Shown: in pieces, positions 9,686 to 18,581 of the stretch
Layout: every line of letters begins with the position of its first letter
Position numbering within the stretch: position 1 is the first letter of the stretch
Source: Stramonita haemastoma
Lineage: Eukaryota > Mollusca > Gastropoda > Neogastropoda > Muricidae
Assembly: GCA_030674155.1 (NCBI GenBank)
Contig: CM060342.1
Coordinates: 7,684,154-7,706,653, forward strand
Reading direction: 5' to 3'
DNA length: 22,500 nucleotides
Translations under genes and position numbers: made by a program
The notes under the pieces: model-generated
The model's database searches: none
What the model was told of the DNA's origin: nothing
What the model saw: only the letters and a program-made list of their open reading frames with translations

Positions 9686-10632
9686 CAATGATTGAATCAA
9701 ATTCTCATGTCGCAAATGAATAACTGAACTGAAATGAAAAACACTAAATGAATACCCCAGTCACAAATGAATGACTGAACTGAATTCCCCCCCAATTTTT
9801 TTTTAAAAAGATTGAACTGAATTCTGTAGTCACAAATGAATGACTGAACTGAATTTTAAAAAAAAAGAAAAAAAGATTGAATGAATTCTGTAGTCACAAA
9901 GAATGACTGAACTGAATTTTTAAAAATATAAAAGAATTAAAAAAAAAGAAGAAATTGAACTGAATTTCCTTATCACAAATGAATGACTCAACAGAATTCC
10001 CTAGTGACAAATGAATGACTGAACTGAATTCCCTCGTGACAAATGAATGACTGAACTGAATTCCCTAGTGACAAATGAATGACTGAACTGAATTCCCTAG
10101 TGACAAATAAATGACTGAACTGAATTCCCATATCACAAATGAATGACTGAACTGAATTCCCTATCACAAATGAATGACTGAACTGAATTCCCTAGTGACA
10201 AATGATGACTGAACTGAATTCCCTGGTGACAAATGTATGACTGAACTGAATTCCCATATCACAAATGACTGACTGAACTGAATTCCCTAGTGACAAATGA
10301 CTGACTGAACTGAATTCCCTAGTGACAAATGAATGACTGAACTGAATTCCCTAGTGACAAATGAATGACTGAACTGGATTCCCTAGTGACAAATGACTGA
10401 CTGAACTGGATTCCCTAGTGACAAATGAATGACTGAACTGAATTCCCTAGTGACAAATGTATGACTGAACTGAATTCCCTAGTGACAAATGTAGACTCAA
10501 CTGAATTCCCCAGTCAAAAATGAATGATTGAACTGAATTCCCCATCAAAAATGAATGATTGAACTGATTCCCAGTCAAAATGAATGATTGAAATGAAATC
10601 TCCAGTCACAAATGACTGACTCAAAGGAATTC
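9686..10632. repeat. About 32-bp minisatellite (about 29 units)
   Basis: Tandem array of a unit containing AATGAATGACTGAACTGAAT then TCCCTAGTGACA. The core (about 9960-10500) is nearly uniform; both ends are degenerate with A-rich insertions. It lies in the large NF1 intron between the 13842 donor and the 8989 acceptor. The unit has stops in most frames and is non-coding. Confidence 0.95.
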
Positions 10633-11199
10633 CCAAGGTATATACAGAGATTTTTTAGTTTTTCCTCTTTGACTGTATTTCGAGGTATAATTTGAAAATC
10701 CTCCCCCCCCCCCCCCTCCCAACCAAAAAAAAAGACCAGAACACACACAGAAACACTTGCTTGATATTTCAAAAGCAGAGAAAATGAAATTTTTCTAACA
10801 ACAATATGCTTTTATCCTTTTGAATATTTTAAAATACCGCCCAGATCTAAGTCACGACAGAAGAGAAACACCAATTTTACTGTGCCTCCAAAGAGTTAAG
10901 GAAGATAAAGCCAACATGCATTGGCAGGAATGGACAACAAATAAAAACACACACCTCACTGGACTCTCATGTTCACAAATCTGCTCTAAAATCAGACTGT
11001 GTTTAAAAAAAAAAAAAAGCAGCATGTGTTCAACTCAATGAAGAGGAAAAAAAACGCTGCATTAGAAAAAAAAAAACACCAAAAAATTGCTCAAGTCACA
11101 GCACACAAATTCAGCGTAACTCAGTCAAGCATCCAGTGCTAAAATTCCCCCCTTCCTTTACCAAGTCAAGTGTTTTTGTATTTGTACCACATTAATTCA
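10633..11199. other. NF1 intron, no feature recognised
   Basis: Unique-looking intron sequence with short homopolymers (C run about 10702-10717, A runs near 11007 and 11067). The open frame at 10820-11041 has no recognisable homology. Confidence 0.5.
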
Positions 11200-11572
11200 T
11201 GCAGATTTCTGCGTGAAATTTGGGGCTGCTACTCCGGGAGAGCGCATTCGCCACATGTGCAGCGCCTAACCTTTTTTTTTTTTTTCCTGCATGAAAGTGT
11301 ATTTGTTTCCCTATCAGTGGTTTTGTTACAGAATTTTGCCAGGGACAACCCCTTTGTTGCGTGGGTTTCTTTTACGAGGGTAATAGTGATGTTAACACAT
11401 GGACCTCGGTTTATATTGTCCTCATCCGAGAAAGACTAGCACCCAGACCACCACCATGCTAATGGATGGGAAAAAGTTTTGGGTCCAAACGGGATATGAA
11501 CCCCGCACACTCTGACCCGGACTTTTTGCTTTCTAGGCAAGGCGCGTGACCACCTAGACCACCGATCGGTCA
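11200..11572 (-). mobile_element. tRNA-derived SINE (family B)
   Basis: On the minus strand a tRNA-like head (about 11572-11490) has box A-like GGTCTAGGTGGTCA and box B GGGTTCATATCCC. A body with CCGAGGTCCATGTG and GTTGTCCCTGGCAAAATTCT follows, then a 3' part with GCGCTGCACATGTGGCGAAT and AAATTTCACGCAGAAATC. The 3' part matches the fragment at 20430-20520. It resembles SINEs I associate with gastropod genomes (not verified). Confidence 0.75.
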
Positions 11573-11967
11573 GTGCGGTCAGTTTCTGATATAGTTAGCA
11601 CCAGCTGGGAGGAAATCGATAGCAGTTGAGAGCAGCTAAAAGTGGGGAAACTGTGAAAAGCTGTGAAGTGTCTATTCTTGTGCCTTTGTTCTAAAGAAAG
11701 ATTTTTTTTTTTCGAGTTTTTCAAACACAGAGTACAGTTACCAGTTACAGTCTGGTTACAGTTACAGTACCAGTTACAGTCTGGATATGACAAGTTTTAT
11801 TTGTTTGGTGGTTGTTTTTTTTCCTATTTTCTTCTGGATATGTGACAAGTTACTTTACAATTACTTTCCCTTTTTTATTTTTATTTTTTTTTGTTCCTTA
11901 GTTAGAACTCTGAGTTCACCAATGATGAGATTTTTGCGTCTGTGACTTTTTCCTTTCCCTCCACCAT

Positions 11968-12268
11968 TAAGGTAGATGCATTCCGACTTCAGGGATACAG
12001 CTGGGAATTGAACCTACCAATTTTGCCAGGACAGTTGGGGAGGAACCTCCCTGCTCTTTCTGAATTTCAACTGTCATGGGTTCTTTTAACATGCACAAGT
12101 CTGTAGGTAAACGGGTCTGACTGGTTTAGAGTCTCTTCCCAAAAATTTGACTCTCTGTTCAATTTTCCTGTCAAACTGGGAAGAAAGGGCAAAGGTTGGG
12201 AATCGAACCCAGAACTTCACAGTTTACTTGTTAGGCCATGTGAATGTCTTAACCATCCTGCCACCTTC
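11968..12268 (-). mobile_element. tRNA-derived SINE (family C)
   Basis: On the minus strand a tRNA-like head has GGATGGTTAAGACATTCACA and box B GGGTTCGATTCCC. The body contains TTCTTCCCAGTTTGACAGG and GAGAGTCAAATTT, with a second GGTTCAATTCCC motif near 12010 and an end around CCCTGAAGTCGGAATGCATC. A plus-strand relative is at 20661-20790. Confidence 0.7.
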
Positions 12269-13084
12269 CTTTTTGCACAATTACATATGAATATCCTGCC
12301 TTTAGACATATATGTGCGTGCATCTACGTACTTAAGATTTGGAACGTTTGCAGGGGATGTAAATTTGCAATATATATTGCATATTAAATAAAGTCATCTG
12401 CTTATATGCAGATGACAAAGGGAATCAACTGTCTTGAAACTAAATTTGTCGTGACCACTGATTCATTACCCTTTATACCCTCATCATTACCTTCATTACT
12501 CTTTATTTACCCTTTATTACCCTCCTTCATTACCCTTCACAAGTCGTCACAAATATCAACAATATCAAGAAGGAAACATAACACAAATGCACAACCACGT
12601 CATAACAAATCATGCACGAGAAGAGGAACATAAGTCGACAGCATGACAGGAAAATAAAAATCAGGAATAACAATGCACAGAACTGAGCCTTAAAAAACAA
12701 ACAGGGTTAAAAAAAAATTATAATAAAAAAAGCAGTTTCTCTTTCTTTTTCATGAATGAGAGTGTGTGCAATTTTTTTTTTGGAAGAGTGTGCACAATCT
12801 TAATTTTAATATAAAAAAACCAAACCAAACAATGATTAATCGTTAATTGATAACATGCTTTTAAAAAGACAGTAATGTCAACAATTCAAATAAAAAACAT
12901 GGATTGACATATTCTTTTTCTTCCCCCTTACCTTTTTTTCCTAATTTTTTTTAATATAAAATATTTTTTTAATTTTCACATTTTTTGTTCTTACCTTTTT
13001 TTCCTATTTTTTTAAAATATAAAATTTTTCAAAAAAATTCACATTTTGTATTATATATTAATAATTTAATATATATTATATATA

Positions 13085-13120
<36 letters not shown>

Positions 13121-13200
13121 CTTCCCCCTTACTTTTTTTCCTAATACTTTTTATATAATTTTTTTTTTAATTTTCACATATTTTATTATATATATGTATT
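12269..13200. other. NF1 intron, AT-rich
   Basis: No gene seen. It includes a TTACCCT-rich patch (12465-12535), long T runs and AT stretches (12930-13200) with a T run at about 13089-13120, leading into the donor-copy array. Confidence 0.55.
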
Positions 13201-13207
13201 AATTTTT

Positions 13208-13408
13208 TTTTCTCCCCCTTACCTGACTCTGAGTGAGGTGGGCGTTCTTCCCCCTATACCTTTTTTTTTCTTCAAAATTTTATATAAATTAAAATTTTTT
13301 TATTTCTATTATATTTTTTCAATTTTTTTTCTTCCCCCTTACCTGACTAAGGTGAGCATTCTTCCCCCTTACCTTTCTATTTTTTCTGTTAAAAAATTAA
13401 TTTTTTTT

Positions 13409-13468
<60 letters not shown>

Positions 13469-13878
13469 ACACACACACACACACAATATATATATTTTTC
13501 TCTCCCTTACCTGACTCTGAGAAAGGTGAGCATTCTTCCACCTTACCTTTTTTTTCTAATTTTTCACATTAAAAAAATTATATATATTTTTTTTTAATAA
13601 CTTTTCTTCCCCTTACCTTTTCTTCTAATTTTATATATATATATATATATTTTTTTTTTTTCTTCCCCTTACCTGACTCTTAAGTAAGGTGAGTGTTCTT
13701 CCCCCATACCTTTTTTTTTTTTTTCTTATTTATTTATTTCTTTTCTTCCCCCTTACCTGACCTGAGTAAGGTCAACTTTCTTCCACCTTACCTTTTTAAA
13801 AAAAATTATTAAAATTTTTTTTCTTTCTTTCTTCCCCTTACCTGACTCTGAGTAAGGTGAGCATTCTTCCCTTGCCTG
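13208..13878 (-). repeat. Array of exon-end plus splice-donor copies
   Basis: The sequence around the NF1 donor at 13842 (minus: GAATGCTCACCTTACTCAGA then GTCAG|GTAAGGGGAAG) recurs five more times downstream, at about plus positions 13742-13795, 13660-13710, 13501-13550, 13331-13373 and 13210-13262. AT-rich spacers and a CA repeat (13411-13485) separate the copies. Every copy keeps GTCAG|GTAAGG. Shorter CTTCCCCTTACC fragments also occur at about 12920, 13118 and 13600. The real exon end is the highest-numbered unit. Confidence 0.9.
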
Positions 13879-14277
13879 GCCGCCGTCATGGCCGTCTGGT
13901 CCACAGGTCGCACGACTTCTGACGCCCCAACGACGTGCTCCCCGTCAACGGAGCCGACAGCGGACCCCCTCCCCCTCCTCCCCCAACACCACCACCCCCA
14001 ACCCCTCCCCCTCCTCCTCCCCCACCCCCACACTCCCACCCACACTCCCACTTCCCTTCCGGGGCTGATTCCGGAACTGGCCGCGGAACCCACGGTGGTA
14101 CTGGAAGCGCTGGAGACGAAAGTGAAGTGGAGACGGAAGGCGAGACGTAGACGCCCGTGGAAGAGGTCAGCTCCGAACCCAGGCTCTCCGAGGACGGGGA
14201 GTCTGTGATGATGTATTGGGCCGTGCGGTGCTTGAGGTGGCAGCGGCTTCGAACCTCTTCCGAGACCGAGACCAGAG
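13842..14277 (-). CDS. NF1: NF1 exon (SEEVRSRCHLKHR) with internal frame conflict
   Basis: The exon opens after CACCCTCCAG with G|CT, giving ALVSVSEEVRSRCHLKHR, a near match to vertebrate ALLTVSEEVRSRCSLKHR, then a Ser/Thr-rich stretch. This frame stays open through a poly-Gly run to a TGA at 13886-13888. The best donor, AGTCAG|GTAAGG at 13842, is in phase only with a different frame (ending ARQGKNAHLTQSQ), which joins in phase 0 to the next exon. The whole exon is therefore off by two bases. Either one or more indels occurred in the G-rich part (about 13940-14070), or an unrecognised splice or donor is used. Start confident; internal frame and end uncertain. Confidence 0.72.
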
Positions 14278-14944
14278 CTGGAGGGTGGGAGGGTGGGGGT
14301 TGGGGTGTGGTGGGGGGGGGGGGGAGGAGAGAGAGACTTGGGTTTAGAATCTTTGTGTTTTAGTGGGGGGTGTTTGTTAGGTTTTGGAGAGAATTTTGTT
14401 GTGTGTGTGTTGTTTTTGGTGATGGTGTGTGGTGTGTGGTGTGTGGTGGTGGGTGGTGGTGGTGGTGATGGTGGTGTGGTGGTGTGTGGTGATGATGATT
14501 ATGTTGATGATGATGATGACTAATAATAAATATAATTAATTTTTAAAAAAAAATGATGATAACAATAACAACAAAAACAAAAATAATAATGATAATAATG
14601 ATAACAAAATATTCACAAATAAAATGAACATGTCTACACGCATGCACGCACGCATGCACGCGCGCGCACACACACACACACACACAGCAAGGTGACGGAG
14701 ATGAAGGAGACTGATTGACAGTAGGAACAGATGTGAGGCACTGTGCTATGATGGAAAAAGAACCTAGGTAGGAAATAAGTCTGTCTAACTCTTTAGGTTG
14801 GGTTTGAACGGGTCAAATGTTTTAACATCATTAACTGACTAAAGAAAACCATTCAAGTTCGAGATCATTAGCGGATTTGATGGAAATCGTTCGAACTGAG
14901 ATCATCAGTTACTGGAAAAAGATATAGTTTTAATAACAACATTT
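14278..14944. other. NF1 intron, simple repeats then unique sequence
   Basis: GT/GGT-rich repeats (14285-14518), an AAT/GATA-like patch (14525-14610) and a CA/GC repeat (14640-14686). Apparently unique sequence follows to 14944. No gene recognised. Confidence 0.6.
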
Positions 14945-15045
14945 ATTTTCTTTCTTTCTTTCTTTATTCTTTTATATTGAGGATGGTGGAATAAGCACTC
15001 ATGTGCTTTTTTTTTTTTTTTGTTTTACATCCAGTCCCCCCCCCC
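14945..15045 (-). mobile_element. SINE fragment (family D 3' end)
   Basis: On the minus strand it reads ACTGGATGTAAAAC, AGCACATGAGTGCTTATTCC and CCTCAATATAAAAGAATAAA, then an AAAG-rich tail. It matches the 3' ends of the family D copies at 17140, 18095 and 19820. Confidence 0.75.
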
Positions 15046-15130
15046 CCCCCTCTCCCAGAGAAATAGTACCAAAAAAAGCTATCATATATCTATATATCTC
15101 TCTATATCTCTCTCTCTGTATCTATACTAC

Positions 15131-15262
15131 CTGCGAGGTAGGCCACGGTTTCTGAGGTGACTTCAAACTTGTCGCGGTTGGTGGACTTGACAGTGATGGC
15201 CAGCAGGTGATGCAGAACACGGATGGTGCGAGACACTGTCGTCGAGGAGGCGTGACGGAATC
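15131..15262 (-). CDS. NF1: NF1 exon (SRTIRVLHHLLAITVK)
   Basis: A 132-bp exon: two bases complete Gly, then 43 codons beginning FRHASSTTVSRTIRVLHHLL and ending NRDKFEVTSETVAYLA, plus one base. Vertebrate NF1 has RHPSPAIVARTVRILHTLL and CDKFEVNTQSVAYLA here. The acceptor is TGGAACAG with a T-rich tract upstream; the donor is CTCGCAG|GTAGTA. The upstream intron begins with a GATA/GACA microsatellite region. Confidence 0.95.
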
Positions 15263-15534
15263 CTGTTCCAAAAAAAAAAAGAAAAAAAAAAGTGGCTAGT
15301 TGTAAGAATGTATATCTGCAAGTGCAAAAGCATTTAAGCACTAATGTGTGTGCAAACGCACGCACACACACACAACACACACTATCCTCGATATAAAAGA
15401 ATAAAATAAACAATATTAAAAAGTACAGAAATAAACACACACACACACACACAAGTATATACATTAAATAAAAATTGGCCATCTGTAAGAATACCTATCT
15501 GCATGTCCAAAAATCTTTTAAGGATTAACATAGA

Positions 15535-15576
15535 CAGCTAGATAGATAGATAGCAGACAGACAGACAGACAGACAT

Positions 15577-15633
<57 letters not shown>

Positions 15634-15672
15634 AGTACAGACAGACAGACAGACAGCCAGACAGACAGACAG
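15535..15672. repeat. (GATA)n/(GACA)n microsatellite
   Basis: Interleaved GATA and GACA tetranucleotide tracts (plus strand) in the NF1 intron immediately downstream of the 15710 exon end. Confidence 0.9.
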
Positions 15673-15709
15673 CAGGGTTGTCTATCACCAAAGGGAGGGT
15701 GACCCTGAC

Positions 15710-15836
15710 CTTTGAGGAGGTGGCCGACGAGGGCGAAGTTGAAGTTAGTGCGGAAGCTGAGCCCCATCTCGTGGTCCAGCTGCTTGAAGTGCCACTCCAA
15801 CGGCTCCCGCGTCTCCATCAGCGTCTGCTCCAACGA
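15710..15836 (-). CDS. NF1: NF1 exon ([16 protein letters not shown])
   Basis: A 127-bp exon: 42 codons plus one base, opening [20 protein letters not shown] and ending in [13 protein letters not shown]. Vertebrate NF1 has NPLEWHCKQMDH and [13 protein letters not shown] here. The acceptor GGTGTTTCAG|TCG is itself part of a 22-bp minisatellite that continues upstream through the intron, so the first bases of the exon coincide with the repeat unit. The donor is CTCAAAG|GTCAGG. The remaining G joins GA of the next exon to make Gly. Confidence 0.95.
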
Positions 15837-15969
15837 CTGAAACACCAGCAACGACAAACAACTGAAACACCAACCACAAATGACTGAAGCATCAACGACA
15901 AATGAAACACCAGCAATGACAAATGGCTGAAACATCAATGACAAACGACTGAAACACCAACCACAAATG
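15837..15969 (-). repeat. 22-bp acceptor-bearing minisatellite, exon-proximal block
   Basis: About six units of a 22-bp repeat. On the minus strand each carries TTGTCGTTGRTGTTTCAGTC, so every unit ends in an acceptor-like TTTCAG|TC. The unit nearest the exon supplies the real acceptor of the NF1 exon starting at 15836. The MITE-like element separates this block from the main array. Confidence 0.9.
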
Positions 15970-16389
15970 TGACGCTCCACCACAAAATGAGTCGCTTAGC
16001 ACATAATCCACTTTTTCGCTAGGAGCCATTAAAGGCAGGTGGGGGTGAGGTTGTCGATTTTGAGATTTTGATTGATTATAAAACTATAGCACTTATTCTA
16101 CCTTGTAGTGAAATATCAAGGCATCATTTTGTTTCCTTTTGTCTTTAAACATGCTTTGAAAAGAGCTAAGCCCTCATTCTGACCACCTATTAGGATGCTA
16201 AAATTATCAATTTCTCATTTTGACATTCCCTGCAGTTTATCATTTCAAATTGTAATAACTTTTGATAGAATTGTCCGATTTTCAATCTGTTTGTTATATT
16301 GTATAGCCATTTCATAGCAAATTAAGAACATGTCAATAACTAAAACTTGACCTCTGGTGCACTGCGACTCCTTATGTGGTGGAGCATCA
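15970..16389. mobile_element. MITE-like element with terminal inverted repeats
   Basis: A 420-bp AT-rich element interrupts the 22-bp array. The left end is TGACGCTCCACCACAAAATG, then AGTCGC. The right end in reverse complement is TGATGCTCCACCACATAAGG, then AGTCGC, so the TIRs are about 26 bp with three mismatches. CAAATG flanks both ends and could be a 6-bp target duplication, but that motif is also part of the array. No ORF: non-autonomous, superfamily unassigned. Confidence 0.8.
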
Positions 16390-17068
16390 CAAATGACTGA
16401 AACACACGACTGAAACACCAGCGACAAACGGCTGAAACAGCAATGACAAACGGCTGAAACATCAACGACAAACGGCTGAAACATCAACGACAAACGACTG
16501 AAACATCAACGACAAACGACTGAAACATCAACGACAAATGACTGAAACATCAACGACAAATGACTGAAACACCAGCAACAAATGACTGAAACATCAACGA
16601 CAAATGACTGAAACACCAGCAACAAATGACTGAAACATCAACGACAAATGACTGAAACATCAACGACAAATGACTGAAACATGAACAACAAATGACTGAA
16701 ACACTACCAACAAATGACTGAAACATCAACGACAAATGACTGAAACACCAGCGACAAACGACTGAAACACCAGCGACAAACGACTGAAACATCAACGACA
16801 AATGACTGAAACATGAACAACAAATGACTGAAACACTACCAACAAATGACTGAAACATCAACGACAAACGACTGAAACACCAGCGACAAACGACTGAAAC
16901 ACCAGCGACAAACGACTGAAACATCAACGACAAATGACTGAAACACCAGCGACAAACGACTGAAACATCAACGACAAATGACTGAAACACCAGCAACAAA
17001 CGACTGAAACACCAGCAACAAACGACTGAAACACCAGCAACAAACGACTGAAACACCAGCAACAAACA
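16390..17068 (-). repeat. 22-bp acceptor-bearing minisatellite, main block
   Basis: About 30 units of the same 22-bp repeat (plus: ATGACTGAAACATCAACGAC then AA), with variants CACCAGCGAC, CACCAGCAAC, CATGAACAAC and CACTACCAAC arranged in higher-order blocks. It is stop-free on the minus strand, so a long open frame of FVVDVSVICRWCFSHLSLMF-type repeats appears; this is repeat translation only. Confidence 0.92.
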
Positions 17069-17139
17069 AGTGGGGGGGCTTTTAGCAACACCTCCACTCC
17101 CCATTCCAGGGGGACTCTTAGCAACACATCCACTCCCCG

Positions 17140-17255
17140 GTGGGAACAGATGACATTTACAAAACTGCATACACACGGGGACTGGATGCAAAAAAGCACA
17201 TGAGTGCATATGCCATTATCCTCAATATAAAAGAATGAATAAATAAATAAATGGG
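17140..17255 (+). mobile_element. SINE fragment (family D 3' end)
   Basis: Contains GGGAACAGATGACA, ACAAAACTGCATACACACGG, GACTGGATGCAAAAAAGCAC, ATGAGTGCAT and CAATATAAAAGAATGAATAA, then an ATAA tail. The same order is seen in the other family D copies. Confidence 0.78.
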
Positions 17256-17329
17256 GAAAGCGAGTGGAATCCAAATGCAAGAGGGTTAAAGAGAAAGAGA
17301 GGAGGAGGAGGGAGGAAGGGTGGACTGAC

Positions 17330-17470
17330 CAGGTGGTCGAAGAGGCCCATGTTGTCGAGGGTGTGGAGGTTCTGCTCCAGCAGGGCCAGACCTGCCGCGT
17401 ACAGCGACACTTCGTCCAGCTGCAGCACCGAGATGGCCACCCAGAACAGGAACTTGTGGATCGGCGAGTC
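17330..17470 (-). CDS. NF1: NF1 exon ([20 protein letters not shown])
   Basis: A 141-bp, 47-codon phase 0-0 exon, opening [20 protein letters not shown] and running on through [18 protein letters not shown]. It has the same number of codons as the corresponding human segment (DSPLHK to the end of the FNDK block) and very high similarity. The acceptor is TTGTGTTCAG and the donor CACCTG|GTCAGT. Its acceptor plus first 39 bases are present a second time about 98 bp upstream in the intron (17530-17568). Confidence 0.96.
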
Positions 17471-17529
17471 CTGAACACAACACACACAGTCATAATAATA
17501 ATGATAATGTTAGTTAAAGTCTGTCCCGA

Positions 17530-17580
17530 AATGGCCACCCAGAACAGGAACTTGTGGATAGGCGAGTCCTGCACAAAACA
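17530..17580 (-). repeat. Extra copy of NF1 exon start with acceptor
   Basis: The minus strand reads TTTTGTGCAG then GACTCGCCTATCCACAAGTT, continuing 39 bp into the exon sequence ([13 protein letters not shown]) before diverging at 17530. It differs from the real exon (17470) by one synonymous base (CCG/CCT) up to the Ile codon. On the exon-sequence side it abuts TTAGTTAAAGTCTGTCCC (17511-17528), which looks like the tail of a minus-oriented family A SINE. Confidence 0.9.
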
Positions 17581-18094
17581 GTGACGTATTTTGGCGCCTT
17601 TTTTTTTTCCCCTCCATAGTTTTTTTTTGTGTTTGTGGTTTTTTTTATATTACTTGTTCTCCCTTTTTTTTTTTTTTTTTCTAAAAACTTTTTTCCCCAT
17701 AGTATTTTGTTGTTGTTTTTTTGTTTGTGGATCATGGAGTACTGCACAGTGTTGTATTTTGACACTCCCCCCCCCCCCCCCCCCTCACATTTTTTTTTTT
17801 ACTTTTAAAAACTTTTTCCCCCCATATATATATATATTTTTTGGGGGGGGGGGGGGGGGGGGGGGTTTGTTTTGTTTTTTTTTTTGTTTGTTGGCTTTGT
17901 CTGTTTGGAGCAAAATAACTGTTCTCTACCAAAAAAAAACCAACAAAAAAAAACCAAAAGAAAAAAACCCTGTTCTCTACCAACCCCATATCCCCTCAAA
18001 TCTTTGATCTCTCTTTCCCACTCTCTGTCCCTCCCTCCTTCTACCCATCTTCCCATCATTCTCCTCCACCCTCCTGTTCCTCCCTCCCTTTCTG
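17581..18094. other. NF1 intron, homopolymer-rich
   Basis: T, C, G and A runs (for example C 17768-17783, G 17843-17864) with AT patches, and a CT-rich region 18000-18090. Repeated GTTCTCTACCAA occurs at about 17921 and 17971. No gene recognised; long homopolymers make assembly errors likely here. Confidence 0.6.
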
Positions 18095-18386
18095 TATCTG
18101 ATGAACCCGTTCAAGAGGACTTTTCCTCTGGGGTTAACATCAGTGCCGACTTCACTCCCCCCCTGACAGTCCTTTGGATAAGACAATAAAACTGAGGTCC
18201 TGTGTGCAAATGCAGAAGTTAAAACCCATTCCACCTTTTAGAAGAGTAGGCCATTGTGTGCTGTGGGAATGGATGACAGCAGTTACAAAAACTGTATACA
18301 CATGTGGACTGGATGTAAAAAAGTGCATGAGTACTTATTTGATTATCCTTGATATAAAAGAATAAATAAATAAATAAATACATAAA
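18095..18386 (+). mobile_element. SINE (family D), missing its head
   Basis: Contains TGATGAACCCGTTCAAGAGG, TTTTCCTCTGGGGTTAACAT, CAGTGCCGACTTCAC, CTTTTAGAAGAGTAGGCCAT, GACTGGATGTAAAAAAGTGC and TTGATATAAAAGAATAAATA, ending in an (AAAT)n tail. The tRNA-like head is not clearly present. Confidence 0.72.
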
Positions 18387-18409
18387 TAAATGGATAAATA
18401 TCCACTCAC

Positions 18410-18490
18410 GGGCCGAAGTAATGGCTGTAGTCTGGTCAGACACATCACAACAGCCTCCACAAGGGTCAGGTCAATATAGGACTCCAGCGC
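18410..18490 (-). CDS. NF1: NF1 exon (ALESYIDLTLVEAVV)
   Basis: An 81-bp, 27-codon phase 0-0 exon: ALESYIDLTL, VEAVVMCLTR, LQPLLRP. It matches the vertebrate ALESCL...VIALTKLQPLL segment but lacks about seven residues of the loop after ALES. The acceptor GTGTGTGCAG sits directly on a long (TG)n tract (plus-strand CA repeat 18491-18576) with no conventional pyrimidine tract. The donor is CGGCCC|GTGAGT. Because 81 is a multiple of three, skipping the exon would keep the reading frame. Confidence 0.93.
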
Positions 18491-18501
18491 CTGCACACAC
18501 A

Positions 18502-18576
<75 letters not shown>
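18491..18576. repeat. (CA)n microsatellite abutting an NF1 acceptor
   Basis: About 40 CA dinucleotides with one interruption. On the coding (minus) strand this is (TG)n running straight into GTGCAG, the acceptor of the 18490 exon. Confidence 0.95.

Positions 18577-18581
<5 letters not shown>

Noticed and set aside
9686..10632. CRISPR-like regular repeat array
   Set aside because: Units are contiguous with no unique spacers, in a eukaryotic intron; it is a minisatellite.
16550..17209. 219-residue minus ORF rich in FQSFVVDVSV repeats
   Set aside because: Translation of the intronic 22-bp array and flanking SINE fragment; it lies inside an NF1 intron on the same strand.
17264..17584. Plus-strand ORF of 106 residues
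   Set aside because: Antisense shadow of the NF1 exon at 17470-17330 and its duplicated start.
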